Assembly: GCA_041477815.1 (NCBI GenBank)
Contig: JBGOUV010000122.1
Location: forward strand, 1 to 16,361
Length of the DNA stretch: 16,361 bases
Reading direction: 5' to 3'
DNA from: JBGOUV01 sp041477815
GTDB lineage: Bacteria; Acidobacteriota; Terriglobia; Bryobacterales; JACQDG01
The notes under the pieces are model-generated. The model was not told where the DNA came from and did not search any database. It saw nothing but the letters and a program-made list of their open reading frames with translations. Positions 1-7,105 of the stretch are shown in pieces (position 1 is the stretch's first letter; every line of letters begins with the position of its first letter). The position numbers were made by a program, and so were the translations under genes.

Positions 1-297
1 CTCCGGGAACTGGGCCAGCGCAGCTATTACGATTTTACGCTGACCAAAGCGGCCCAGCCGCAGCAGGTCGGCGACGTTCGCATCAGGCTCAAAAAGACGG
101 ACGTCAAACGCGACCGCTTCACCATCGAAGTATGGGCCGACGACAAGAAGATCGAGAAGAAGGACAAAACGCTAAACGAGCCGATTCAGTTCTACGTCGG
201 TCAGCTTCGAACCCCCTACGAGCTGGTGGTCAACCGCATCCAGAAAGACCAGCTCACCGGGTATCTGTCTACGCCCAAGCTCCCCGCGCGACGGTGA
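1..297 (+). CDS. C-terminal part of an unrecognised protein (partial, 5' end outside window)
   Basis: Frame 1 is open from the first base to a TGA at 295-297 and gives 98 residues. The fragment is rich in charged residues and alternates hydrophobic and polar positions (for example VRIRLKKTDVKRDRFTIEVWADDKKIEKKD), as expected of a beta-rich domain. It ends in a basic tail, LPARR. I do not recognise a named domain. It lies 131 bp upstream of a pilin-like gene on the same strand, so it may belong to a cell-envelope or pilus neighbourhood, but that is inference from position only. Codon usage is GC-rich like the neighbours, and there is no sign of a frameshift. Confidence 0.7.
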   Translation, partial: LRELGQRSYYDFTLTKAAQPQQVGDVRIRLKKTDVKRDRFTIEVWADDKKIEKKDKTLNEPIQFYVGQLRTPYELVVNRIQKDQLTGYLSTPKLPARR

Positions 298-312
298 CGC
301 CGGGAAACTGCG

Positions 313-347
313 GGTGTTGGGTCTTGGGTTGACCAACACCCAACACC
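313..347. repeat. Inverted repeat in intergenic spacer (possible terminator)
   Basis: GGTGTTGGGT at 313-322 is the exact reverse complement of ACCCAACACC at 338-347, leaving a 15-nt loop. Related CAACACC/CTGACACC words continue to about 360, giving the stretch a low-complexity, repeat-like look. It starts 16 bp after the stop of the upstream gene. There is no clear T-tract, so a terminator role is only possible. It may instead be a short dispersed spacer repeat. Confidence 0.5.
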
Positions 348-403
348 TGACACCCCACACTCGGAGAAGTTGCACGCTTTGGCGGCGCGCCCCGTCATAC
401 AGG

Positions 404-409
404 TATAAT
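404..409 (+). promoter_or_regulatory. Perfect -10 box (TATAAT) upstream of the pilin gene
   Basis: TATAAT lies 20 bp before the ATG at 429, which would give a leader of about 13 nt. A GAGAGGAG ribosome-binding site at about 417-424 sits in that leader. No good -35 is visible at 16-18 bp: TTGCAC at 370-375 is 28 bp away, which is too far. The -10 assignment is therefore by sequence match only. Confidence 0.45.
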
Positions 410-428
410 GTCCTGCGAGAGGAGTCCT

Positions 429-899
429 ATGCTTGACCGCCGGCGTTTCCGTCGAGGGTTTTCGCTGATCGAGCTGCTGATCGTGATCGCCATCATCCTG
501 ATCATCGCGGCCATCGCGATGCCGAAGCTGACCTCCGCCCGCATGTTTGCCTACGAAATGGCGGCCATCCGGACGCTGGTGACGCTCAACACGGCGCAGA
601 CCCAGTACTTCTCGACCTATGGACGCTATGCCACCTCGCTGGCCGAGATGGGGCCACCCCCGGGCGGGGCCACGGCGACGGCCTCCGCCGCCGACCTGAT
701 TACTACCGACCTCGCCCTGGGACTGAAATCCGGCTACAAGTTCACCATGGTCGGCTCGCCGCAGGGCTATGGGGTCAATGCCGAGCCCCAGGTCTTCAAT
801 ACCACGGGCAAGCGATCCTTTTTCACCGACCAGTCCACGGTGATCCGCGAGCACATTGGCAATGAGCCGGCGTCGGTCAACGATCCGGAAATCAAGTAG
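429..899 (+). CDS. Type IV pilin-like (pseudopilin) protein with prepilin N-terminus
   Basis: This 156-residue protein begins MLDRRRFRRGFSLIELLIV. The basic leader is followed by a prepilin peptidase site between Gly10 and Phe11, with Glu15 as the conserved Glu5 of the mature protein, and then a hydrophobic helix to about residue 32. The family is cleaved and N-methylated by PilD and assembled into type IV pili or type II secretion pseudopili in the inner membrane. The C-terminal domain contains a Gly-rich TYGRYATSLAEMG segment and ends SFFTDQSTVIREH...DPEIK. I chose the ATG at 429 over the in-frame ATG at 408 because GAGAGGAG lies just upstream and the 408 start falls inside the TATAAT box. 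It appears monocistronic. A degenerate copy of its last 22 codons follows 60 bp downstream. Confidence 0.9.
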   Translation: MLDRRRFRRGFSLIELLIVIAIILIIAAIAMPKLTSARMFAYEMAAIRTLVTLNTAQTQYFSTYGRYATSLAEMGPPPGGATATASAADLITTDLALGLKSGYKFTMVGSPQGYGVNAEPQVFNTTGKRSFFTDQSTVIREHIGNEPASVNDPEIK

Positions 900-934
900 T
901 CTGATTCCGTGGCTTTGCTGTCTCGCTCTACTGA

Positions 935-1027
935 CTCTTGTTCTTTTCGATTGCCGGCCAGTCCGGGGTGATCCGCGAGCACACCGGCAACCAGCCGGCG
1001 TCGGTCAGTGATCCGGATATCAAGTGA
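935..1027 (+). pseudogene. Remnant 3' end of a second pilin gene
   Basis: Positions 959-1027 align without gaps to the last 69 bp of the pilin gene (831-899), with 58 of 69 bases identical by my hand count. The encoded tails match at 17 of 22 residues (QSTVIREH... against QSGVIREH...), and both end in a stop codon at the same place. Upstream, the frame reads LLFFSIAG, which still resembles the SFFTD of the intact gene, and then meets a TGA at 932-934. No prepilin N-terminus or start codon precedes it. It looks like what remains after deletion of a tandem pilin paralogue. Confidence 0.75.
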
Positions 1028-1029
1028 GG

Positions 1030-1049
1030 CCGGCGGGTATACCCGCCGG
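1030..1049. terminator. Perfect palindrome between convergent genes, possible bidirectional terminator
   Basis: CCGGCGGG, TATA, CCCGCCGG forms an 8-bp all-GC stem with a 4-nt loop. It begins 3 bp after the stop of the pilin remnant and ends 28 bp before the stop of the convergent gene at 1078. There is no T-run on either side, so it may act as a weak or factor-assisted terminator, or as a 3'-end stabiliser. Confidence 0.5.
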
Positions 1050-1077
1050 ACCCGGTCACGCTAGTCAGTGTTAATTC

Positions 1078-2850
1078 TCAGTTGAACCCCACGGTCTTCG
1101 ACGAGCCCACCGCGTACGAGAAGTAGGCGAAGTCGACATTGCCTCCGGCGGTCAGCGGGGCCGAGAAGACTCCCTGCCCTTTGCTGGCGTCCGGGATCGC
1201 GAAAACCGAGAGATTTCCAATGGAGCCGCTGGTCACGTCGCCGGAAGTCTGCGGGAGTTGCTGCAACACTGCCGAGGGAACGCTGAAGTTGCCCGCTGAC
1301 GCCTGTGCGATGCAGGTGAAGCCGGCGACGTCGTAGATTGGATTCGTCGGGGTTCCGCCCGTCTGTGAGCCCGCGAATCCACTAATCGTCACCAATCCGT
1401 CGCCTCCACCTGTCCACGTGATCGGCAGATTCTGGCTCCGGGGGACGACGGCAGGAACGCTATCCTGATTCGTCCACGTAAATGTGCCGGGGAAGTTGAT
1501 GTTGGCCGTGAAAGCGCCGACATCCGGTCCTCCGCTGCCGGCAATCGTGTACGTGCCCTGCGTCAAGGTGGGGCTGCCGGACCCGCCGAAACCCATGAAT
1601 CCGCTCGCGTAGAGGGTGGCGGAGTAACTGTTGAGCCTTCGGCCGGTCGCGGGGTCGGTCTGATTGGGGATCGCCTTGTTGGAAGCGTTCGGCCCGTTCA
1701 GCGTGAGCTGATTCCCGGCATCCAGGGCTTGCGGAGGTGTGCCTGTCAAGATCGCGGTTATGTCTCCGGTACGGTGGAACACGGAGCAGGCTCCGACCTG
1801 GGTCAGCGAAAAGTTCGCATCCGCGATCTGCGAAACCCCGTAGCGGCTGAAGTAGCCGCTGGCCGACTCATTCGCCGAATCGATGGTACCGACGCCTGGC
1901 ACCGTCACCTTGGAACTGGTCTTTGCCAGCGTCAGGCTGCCGCTCGTGAGCGTGCCGCCCTGATCCAACCTTCTCAACTGCGATTCTGTCAGCGTCGGGT
2001 GCGTGCACTGGGCCTGCCCGGAATTTGCGATCACCAGCGAGCCGAGGTTGCTCAAGCGGCCGCCCGCGCGCACTTGCAGGCTCGTTGTACAGCCGAACGC
2101 GGCTTCCGCGGGCAGGACGAAGTTGATCTGATCGAGTCCCGGCGAGCCGCTCGAACGACCCGCGTAAGCCGGGGTGATCTCAACGCCGCCCACAATCACG
2201 CGGATACTCCCGGCGGCGGTCTGATCGCCGGAGGTCCCTCCGTTGACGTCGGACTGCGCGTCGGCCCCCACCCCCGTGCCCCATAGGATCAGCGTCTCGC
2301 CGCGATACGCCGGCCGATACTGCCACGTGAGGCCATTGAAGCTGAGGGACCCGGTAGTGAAGCGGACGAGGCTTACGCCGTTATTCAAACTCGCATTGGT
2401 GGCCTGCGCCGGCCCCGCTCCGTTCTGGGCCACCGTGGCGAAGCCGAAGTTCCGTTCCACCACTTTCACTCGCCGTGCCGCGCTGGTTTGGCTGTTAAAC
2501 ACCACGCGGACATCGTAATCGCCGGCCGCCGCGCTGGAGGGCAACAGGCCGGCCAACTGTCCCGCGCTGGTGTACCAAAGGCGCGCGTCGATGGCCGCCC
2601 CTCCGGCGGCGGGAGTGAAGGTTACTCTCGTTCCCGCCAGTTCCGTCGGGAACGGCGAGCCGGAGGCCGAGGTAAGGGCCGGCGGCCCTAAACTGCTCCC
2701 GAAAATCACAAACCAGGAGCCCCGGGCGATATCCGGCAGATACGAACTCGCGTTCAGCACCCCGTTCGAGGCGCCAATCACCGGCTGTGCCACAGCCGGA
2801 ACCATCGCCGCGAGCCCTCCCATCAATAAGAAGAATATTCTAATGCGCAT
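1078..2850 (-). CDS. Secreted protein with Solibacter-type Ig-like beta modules (TIGR03437-like)
   Basis: The 590-residue protein starts MRIRIFFLLMGGLAAMVPAVAQ, a clear Sec signal peptide with likely cleavage after AQ at residue 22. Residues about 31-130 (LNASSYLPDIARGSWFVIFG, then the SAGQLAGLLPSSAAAG turn) and about 185-275 (LILWGTGVG, then GLDQINFVLPAEA) look like two copies of the TIGR03437/IPT-type module common in Solibacter-like bacteria. The remainder, about 290-590, is Gly/Ser/Thr-rich and looks like a long beta structure. It is presumably exported and surface or extracellular; ligand and function are unknown. An upstream in-frame ATG at 2910 would add 20 residues in front of the signal peptide, so I prefer 2850, although its ribosome-binding site is weak. 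It follows the MFS gene with 84 bp between. Confidence 0.82.
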   Translation of the reverse strand: MRIRIFFLLMGGLAAMVPAVAQPVIGASNGVLNASSYLPDIARGSWFVIFGSSLGPPALTSASGSPFPTELAGTRVTFTPAAGGAAIDARLWYTSAGQLAGLLPSSAAAGDYDVRVVFNSQTSAARRVKVVERNFGFATVAQNGAGPAQATNASLNNGVSLVRFTTGSLSFNGLTWQYRPAYRGETLILWGTGVGADAQSDVNGGTSGDQTAAGSIRVIVGGVEITPAYAGRSSGSPGLDQINFVLPAEAAFGCTTSLQVRAGGRLSNLGSLVIANSGQAQCTHPTLTESQLRRLDQGGTLTSGSLTLAKTSSKVTVPGVGTIDSANESASGYFSRYGVSQIADANFSLTQVGACSVFHRTGDITAILTGTPPQALDAGNQLTLNGPNASNKAIPNQTDPATGRRLNSYSATLYASGFMGFGGSGSPTLTQGTYTIAGSGGPDVGAFTANINFPGTFTWTNQDSVPAVVPRSQNLPITWTGGGDGLVTISGFAGSQTGGTPTNPIYDVAGFTCIAQASAGNFSVPSAVLQQLPQTSGDVTSGSIGNLSVFAIPDASKGQGVFSAPLTAGGNVDFAYFSYAVGSSKTVGFN

Positions 2851-2934
2851 AGGTGTTTTGTTTCTCGAGGTTCCCGTCTTGGCGGTCAGGCAAAACCGCA
2901 AGCGACACACTTGGCCGCGCCCGGCTGCAAGGTT

Positions 2935-4206
2935 TCAGGTTCCTGGCAGAGTCCTTTCATCTAACCGTTCGATCCGGCCCATCAGGACGTGCACGAGGAG
3001 GAGAGCCAGCGGGTGGAGGATGCCCATCAGTATGAAGACCGGAACGTAACCCCAATAGGTTATCACGTATCCGGGGATGATGGCGGAGAACAGGAAGCCG
3101 CCGACCCCTCCGGCGCAACCACCGATCCCCACCACCGAGGCCACGGCGTTCGACGGGAACACGTCCGACGTGGTGGTAAACAGGTTGGCCGACCAGCCCT
3201 GGTGCGCCGACGTGGCCAGACTCACCAACGCGATGGCGATCAGTGGACTCCGTACGAACACCGCCATGACCGCCACCGGCATACAGAACGCCGCCAGGGC
3301 CATGGCCGTCTTACGGGCTTTCCCGCCGGCCCAGCCGCGCCGGATCAGGTATCCGGAGATCCATCCGCCTCCAACGCTCCCCACATCGGCGGCCAGGTAG
3401 ATGACCGGCAGAGCCCAGCCGATCTCTTTCAGGTTGAACTTCCGGACGTCGTAGAGGTACGGCGGCAGCCAGATCAGGTAGAACCACCACACCGGATCGG
3501 TGAGGAATTTCCCGGCGGCGAATCCCCAGGTCTCCTTGTAGCGCATGGCCTGCAGCCAGCCGACCGCTCCCGCCCGCTCGCCGCCCGGGTCGGACCGGAT
3601 GTAGGCGAGCTCCTCGGGGTTGACCGCGCGGTGCCGCTCCGGACGGTCGTAGAGCAGCCACCACAGCGGGACCCACAGCGCGCCCAGCCCCGACGTGATC
3701 AGGAACGCCGCCCGCCACCCGTAGGCCGCCGCCATGGCAATGATGATCGGCGGACCGACGGTGGCCGCCACGTTGGTGCCGGCATTGAAGATCCCGGTGG
3801 CGAAGGCCCGGTCCTTCTTGGGGAACCACTCGGCCACCGACTTGATCGCCGAAGGGAAATTGCCGCTCTCGCCCAGCCCCAACAGGAACCGCCAGCCTCC
3901 CAACGCCACGCCGGTCCCGGCCAGCGCGTGCAGGGCCGCGGCGATGGACCACCACACGATAGCTACCAGGTACCCCACCTTGGTCCCCGCCCAGTCGATG
4001 AATTTCCCCATGAACAGGAACCCCAGCGTGTAGGCGAGTTGGAAGGCTCCGTTGATGTTTCCATAGTCGATATCGTTGAGATGCAGATCCTGGCGGATGG
4101 TGGGAATCAGCACCGAAAAGACGATGCGGTCCAGGTAGTTGACGGTGGTAGCGAAGAACAGCAGGCTGAGGATCACCCAGCGGAACCGCGTGGCAGCGCC
4201 GGTCAT
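2935..4206 (-). CDS. MFS transporter, anion:cation symporter family (ExuT/hexuronate-like)
   Basis: This 423-residue protein is made of about 12 hydrophobic segments. It carries family signatures: NYLDRIVFSVLIP in the first helix region (about residues 23-35), GLGESGNFPSAIKSVAEWFPKKDRAFATGIFNAG around residue 110-145, and GPPIII after it. These are typical of the ACS family (TC 2.A.1.14), which takes up hexuronates, galactonate, phthalate and related organic anions by proton symport at the inner membrane. The substrate cannot be fixed from sequence; ExuT-like hexuronate uptake is the closest style. It is divergent from ispG with 49 bp between start codons. It could share a transcript with the secreted protein downstream at 2850, but their roles are not obviously linked. 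Confidence 0.87.
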   Translation of the reverse strand: MTGAATRFRWVILSLLFFATTVNYLDRIVFSVLIPTIRQDLHLNDIDYGNINGAFQLAYTLGFLFMGKFIDWAGTKVGYLVAIVWWSIAAALHALAGTGVALGGWRFLLGLGESGNFPSAIKSVAEWFPKKDRAFATGIFNAGTNVAATVGPPIIIAMAAAYGWRAAFLITSGLGALWVPLWWLLYDRPERHRAVNPEELAYIRSDPGGERAGAVGWLQAMRYKETWGFAAGKFLTDPVWWFYLIWLPPYLYDVRKFNLKEIGWALPVIYLAADVGSVGGGWISGYLIRRGWAGGKARKTAMALAAFCMPVAVMAVFVRSPLIAIALVSLATSAHQGWSANLFTTTSDVFPSNAVASVVGIGGCAGGVGGFLFSAIIPGYVITYWGYVPVFILMGILHPLALLLVHVLMGRIERLDERTLPGT

Positions 4207-4255
4207 GTCGGCCTATTCTACCCCAGCGGGTCCGGTGCGCTAAGATAGTGGGATC
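4207..4255. promoter_or_regulatory. Short divergent promoter region between the MFS gene and ispG
   Basis: On the - strand TAGAAT (complement of 4215-4220) stands 9 nt before the MFS ATG, with TTAGCG (complement of 4238-4243) 17 bp upstream as a weak -35. On the + strand TAAGAT at 4241-4246 stands 10 nt before the ispG GTG. Neither start has a convincing Shine-Dalgarno sequence. Both arrangements would give leaderless or nearly leaderless mRNAs. The -10 matches are moderate, so this is a proposal. Confidence 0.35.
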
Positions 4256-5488
4256 GTGACCAGGAGAACGAGCGTAGTCGCCGGCATCGGCGGCGTCCAG
4301 GTCGGCGGCAGCCATCCGGTGGTGGTGCAGTCCATGACCAACACCGACACCGCCGACGTGGCCGGGACCGTCAACCAGGTCATGGCCCTGGCTACCGCCG
4401 GCTCGGAGCTGGTGCGGGTCACGGTGAACCACGACGCGGCGGCGGCCGCCGTCCCCCGGATTTGCGACACCTTGGAGCAGTTCGGCGTCCGGGTGCCTAT
4501 CATCGGCGACTTCCACTATAACGGGCATCTGCTGCTCAAGAAGTACCCGGAGTGCGCCCGGCGCCTGGCCAAGTACCGCATCAATCCCGGCAACGTCAAC
4601 ATCGGCAAGAAGCACGACGACAACTTCCGGACCATGATCGAGGCGGCGATCGAGCATGGCAAGCCGGTCCGGATCGGCGTCAACTGGGGCTCGCTCGACC
4701 AGGCCTTGCTGACCCGCCTGATGGACGAAAACTCCCGTCTCCCGGAGCCGCGCGAAGCCTCCGAGGTGACCGCCGAAGCGATCGTCCGAAGCGCCGTCGA
4801 TTCCGCCCGGGCCGCCGAGCAGTACGGCCTGCCCCACGACCGCATCCTTCTTAGCGCCAAGGTCTCCCGCGTCCCCGACCTGGTTCGCATTTACCGCGAC
4901 ATGGCCGCGCGCTGCGACTACCCGCTGCACCTCGGCCTCACCGAAGCGGGTATGGGAGCCAAGGGCATCGTGGCCTCCACCGCCGCCCTGGCCGTGCTCC
5001 TTCAGGAAGGCATCGGAGATACCATCCGGGTTTCCCTGACGCCGCTGCCCCACGGCGACCGGACCGAAGAAGTCCGCATCTGCCAGCAGATCCTGCAATC
5101 GCTCGAGATCCGCAGCTTCACCCCCCAGGTCACCGCCTGCCCCGGCTGCGGACGCACCACCAGTACCTTCTTCCAGGAGATGGCCGACCAGATCCAGACC
5201 TATCTGCGCGAGCAGATGCCGGTGTGGCGTGAAAACTACCCCGGCATCGAGGAGTTGAAGGTAGCGGTGATGGGCTGCGTAGTCAACGGTCCCGGCGAGA
5301 GCAAGCACGCCGACATCGGCATCTCGCTTCCGGGCACCTTCGAGGAGCCGGTAGCCCCGGTCTACGTGGACGGCAAACTCTCGGTGACCCTGCGCGGCAA
5401 CAGCATCGTGCCCGAGTTCATCGGGTTGCTCAACAGCTACGTGGAAGCCCGATACGCGGCCCAGCCGGCGGGAACCGTGAAGTGTTAG
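4256..5488 (+). CDS. ispG: 4-hydroxy-3-methylbut-2-enyl diphosphate synthase
   Basis: This enzyme reduces 2-C-methyl-D-erythritol 2,4-cyclodiphosphate to HMBPP, the penultimate step of the MEP isoprenoid pathway, in the cytoplasm. The 410-residue protein opens with the family's RRTSVVAGIGGVQVGGSHPVVVQSMTNTDT and has the TIM-barrel core. The C-terminal [4Fe-4S] ligands are visible: Cys295 and Cys298 (CPGC) and Cys341 in MGCVVNGPGE, with the invariant Glu348. The spacing from Cys341 to Glu348 matches E. coli (305 to 312). The length is somewhat greater than the E. coli enzyme, with extra residues between the Cys pairs. GTG at 4256 is the only possible start near the conserved N-terminus, since an in-frame TAA lies at 4241. 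It is followed after 12 bp by the small gene at 5501. Confidence 0.96.
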   Translation: MTRRTSVVAGIGGVQVGGSHPVVVQSMTNTDTADVAGTVNQVMALATAGSELVRVTVNHDAAAAAVPRICDTLEQFGVRVPIIGDFHYNGHLLLKKYPECARRLAKYRINPGNVNIGKKHDDNFRTMIEAAIEHGKPVRIGVNWGSLDQALLTRLMDENSRLPEPREASEVTAEAIVRSAVDSARAAEQYGLPHDRILLSAKVSRVPDLVRIYRDMAARCDYPLHLGLTEAGMGAKGIVASTAALAVLLQEGIGDTIRVSLTPLPHGDRTEEVRICQQILQSLEIRSFTPQVTACPGCGRTTSTFFQEMADQIQTYLREQMPVWRENYPGIEELKVAVMGCVVNGPGESKHADIGISLPGTFEEPVAPVYVDGKLSVTLRGNSIVPEFIGLLNSYVEARYAAQPAGTVKC

Positions 5489-5500
5489 GACCTAGGGACG

Positions 5501-5788
5501 ATGGGACTTCCAATGCCAGTCTCCACGCGGTGGTCCGACACCAGCCCGGAGGCGATGAAAGTCTTCATCGAGTTGCATCGGCAGATGTCTCCGGCGCATA
5601 AGGCGGCCAGGGTCTTGGAATTGAGCAGAATGGTGCTGGCCCTGGCCGAGACGGGAGTACGGCGGCGCTATCCCCAGGCCGGAGAGAGAGAGGTCTTCCT
5701 CCGAACAGCGGCGCTACACCTGCCTCGCAACCTGATGATTCGGGCCTACGGGTGGCACCCGGATCTGGGCCCTCCACCGACCCCATGA
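5501..5788 (+). CDS. Small protein translationally coupled to a nucleotidyltransferase
   Basis: This 95-residue, largely helical protein has a core of MKVFIELHRQMSPAHKAARV, a middle helix ELSRMVLALAETGVRRRYP and a C-terminal LHLPRNLMIRAYGWHPD. The pattern (MSPA.K..RV..L, then RRRYP..GEREV.LR, then L.R.YGW) resembles small unnamed proteins I associate with nucleotidyltransferase genes; that is memory, not a search. Its stop overlaps the next start as ATGA (5785-5788), so the two are almost certainly co-translated. A TAGGA 10 nt upstream favours ATG 5501; ATG 5513 is the alternative. No function is known to me. An antitoxin-like or adaptor role for the downstream NTase is a reasonable hypothesis. 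Confidence 0.72.
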   Translation: MGLPMPVSTRWSDTSPEAMKVFIELHRQMSPAHKAARVLELSRMVLALAETGVRRRYPQAGEREVFLRTAALHLPRNLMIRAYGWHPDLGPPPTP

Positions 5789-6363
5789 CTGACCTGGGCC
5801 CCGCCTTCCGGCGTCTTCTGCAAGTCTTCCAAGCGCTCGAAGTCCCGTATATGGTCGGAGGTTCGCTGGCCTCATCGGTTCACGGCATCCCCCGCTCGAC
5901 CAACGACGTGGATCTGGTGGCTCACATTACCACCCGCCGGATTGATCCCCTCGTCGCCACGCTCCGCCCGGAGTTCTATACCGACCCACCCGAGGCCATC
6001 GCCGAGGCCATTCAGAGGGGCCGGATGTTTAACTTTATTCACTTGGCCACAACCTACAAGTTCGACATCTATCCGCTCTCAACCGAACCGTACCACCAGG
6101 CCGCCTTTGCCCGCCGTCGCATGGAACAGTTCACTCCGCAACCTGGCGATTCGGTGAGCTTCTATGTTTCCTCGCCAGAGGACGCCATCCTGTCCAAGCT
6201 GTTATGGTATCGCGCAAGCAACCAAGTGCTAGAACGGCAGTGGAGCGACGTTTTGGACATGGTTCGAGTGCAAGGGGAGGCGCTCGACCTTACCTACCTC
6301 CGCCACTGGGCCCTGCACTTGAAGGTGGAGGACCTTCTGGGAAAGGCCCTGGCTGGCCGGTAG
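5785..6363 (+). CDS. AbiEii-like nucleotidyltransferase (pol-beta fold)
   Basis: The 192-residue protein has the minimal nucleotidyltransferase signature: Gly25-Gly26-Ser27 in YMVGGSLASSVHG, then Asp41 and Asp43 in TNDVDL, and a third acidic residue Asp94 in YKFDIYPLS. These are the expected metal and NTP ligands. A following PEDAILSKLLWYR (about 131-143) is typical of AbiEii/DUF6036-type families, some members of which are type IV or type II toxins or phage-resistance factors. The ATG at 5785 is used because it forms a 4-bp overlap with the preceding small gene; a longer in-frame start at 5752 would lie inside that gene. All catalytic residues look intact. Whether it modifies tRNA, nucleotides or protein cannot be told from sequence. 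Confidence 0.83.
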   Translation: MTDLGPAFRRLLQVFQALEVPYMVGGSLASSVHGIPRSTNDVDLVAHITTRRIDPLVATLRPEFYTDPPEAIAEAIQRGRMFNFIHLATTYKFDIYPLSTEPYHQAAFARRRMEQFTPQPGDSVSFYVSSPEDAILSKLLWYRASNQVLERQWSDVLDMVRVQGEALDLTYLRHWALHLKVEDLLGKALAGR

Positions 6364-6378
6364 CGCCTCAAAGCACCT

Positions 6379-6690
6379 TCAATCCGGCCCACCAAGCGAG
6401 AGGCCAAACTCCCGGTCCCCGGGCAGGAGGCCAACCTCGTGGTCCAGGCAGGACTGGGCGATCATGTCGGGGTCAGCAATGGCCTGCTGGAGGATCAGGA
6501 GCGGCGTCGATTTCGTTCCATCCTGATAGCGGCCGGGACCGGCAAATAGATCCAGGTAGGCGATATTGCCTCCGTGTGCCTTAGCGGTCGGGATGATCAC
6601 CTTGGCCCAGGCCCAGAAGTACTTGGAGACAATCGTGGCTTTCACGATTGACTGGTCCCGGCTCTCCTCAAAGAAGTTCTGGTCGCTCAT
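6379..6690 (-). pseudogene. tcmP: Truncated three-Cys-motif partner (TcmP-like) gene
   Basis: The 103 codons begin MSDQNFFEESRDQSIVKATI and contain YLDLFAGPGRYQDGTKSTPL (residues 45-64), the N-terminal signature of the three-Cys-motif partner family. That is a methyltransferase-like fold whose LDLFAGPG loop resembles a SAM-binding motif. Family members are usually about 250-400 residues. Here similarity stops near residue 80 and an unrelated tail of about 23 codons leads to a TGA, so most of the protein is missing. ATG 6690 is preceded by GGAG with a 7-nt gap, and a near-consensus promoter lies upstream, so a truncated product could still be made. It faces the NTase gene convergently, 15 bp from its stop. 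Confidence 0.7.
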
Positions 6691-6742
6691 GCTTCGTCTC
6701 CGGTAGCGCTTCGCTTGTAAGACGCTCGGATAGAATATATCG

Positions 6743-6771
6743 ATTATAGGCGAATAAAAAACGAATATCAA
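6743..6771 (-). promoter_or_regulatory. Near-consensus sigma-70 promoter for the truncated TcmP gene
   Basis: On the - strand TTGATA (complement of 6766-6771) and a perfect TATAAT (complement of 6743-6748) are separated by exactly 17 bp. Transcription would start near 6736, about 45 nt before ATG 6690. The surrounding 60 bp are strikingly AT-rich in an otherwise GC-rich region, which suggests imported DNA. Confidence 0.75.
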
Positions 6772-6895
6772 GCCTGCGCTTGACGGCCCCAGGTGTCTCT
6801 CCGCTGACCGCAGCTTGGCGAGGACCACCGGAGCCATGACCCCGATTGCCGGTCAGACCCGACCGGTAGGCAAGTTCGTGCCGGCGCAGATCGGA

Positions 6896-7101
6896 TCAGT
6901 CTTCTCTCAGTTCATCCGCGTTGATGGAGAACTTGACCTTGCCCCGTAGCAGTCGAAGTCTCTCGTAGGCTGCCGCAGCAGCTACGGACTCCAGTCCCTG
7001 GCGGATGGTGGCAGTCAGGCCCTGACCGGTCGCAGCGGTTGCCCGCGCAAGCAATTCTCGGGCAAAATCACGGTGACCCTTTGCATCTCTGGGTGCTTCA
7101 T
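6896..7101 (-). pseudogene. Frameshifted VapB-like antitoxin gene
   Basis: Reading from ATG 7101 gives MKHPEMQRVTVILP, the beta strand of a ribbon-helix-helix antitoxin, after which this frame is lost. One base over, the reading continues RELLARATAATGQGL, then IRQGLESVA, then RLRQLRGKVKFSINADELRED and a TGA at 6896-6898. The joined protein looks like a VapB/DUF2191 antitoxin, including the typical LRGKV...L..LR tail. Restoring one C in the CCC run (GGG on + at 7060-7062) would repair the frame. ATG 7086 is an alternative start. It sits 4 bp after the glgC stop on the same strand. No intact VapC toxin follows. A sequencing error could mimic the frameshift. Confidence 0.65.
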
Positions 7102-7105
7102 GACT

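Noticed and set aside
900..1027. Readthrough or recoding of the pilin stop to use the second tail
   Set aside because: The second tail is in a different frame, and an in-frame stop precedes it, so gene duplication and decay is simpler.
2989..5308. Long open frames on both strands across the MFS gene and ispG (for example 2989-4248 + and 3311-5308 -)
   Set aside because: They are antisense or out-of-frame to clear genes, composed of Arg/Gly/His/Pro-rich low-complexity residues typical of GC-rich shadow frames, and carry no family motif.
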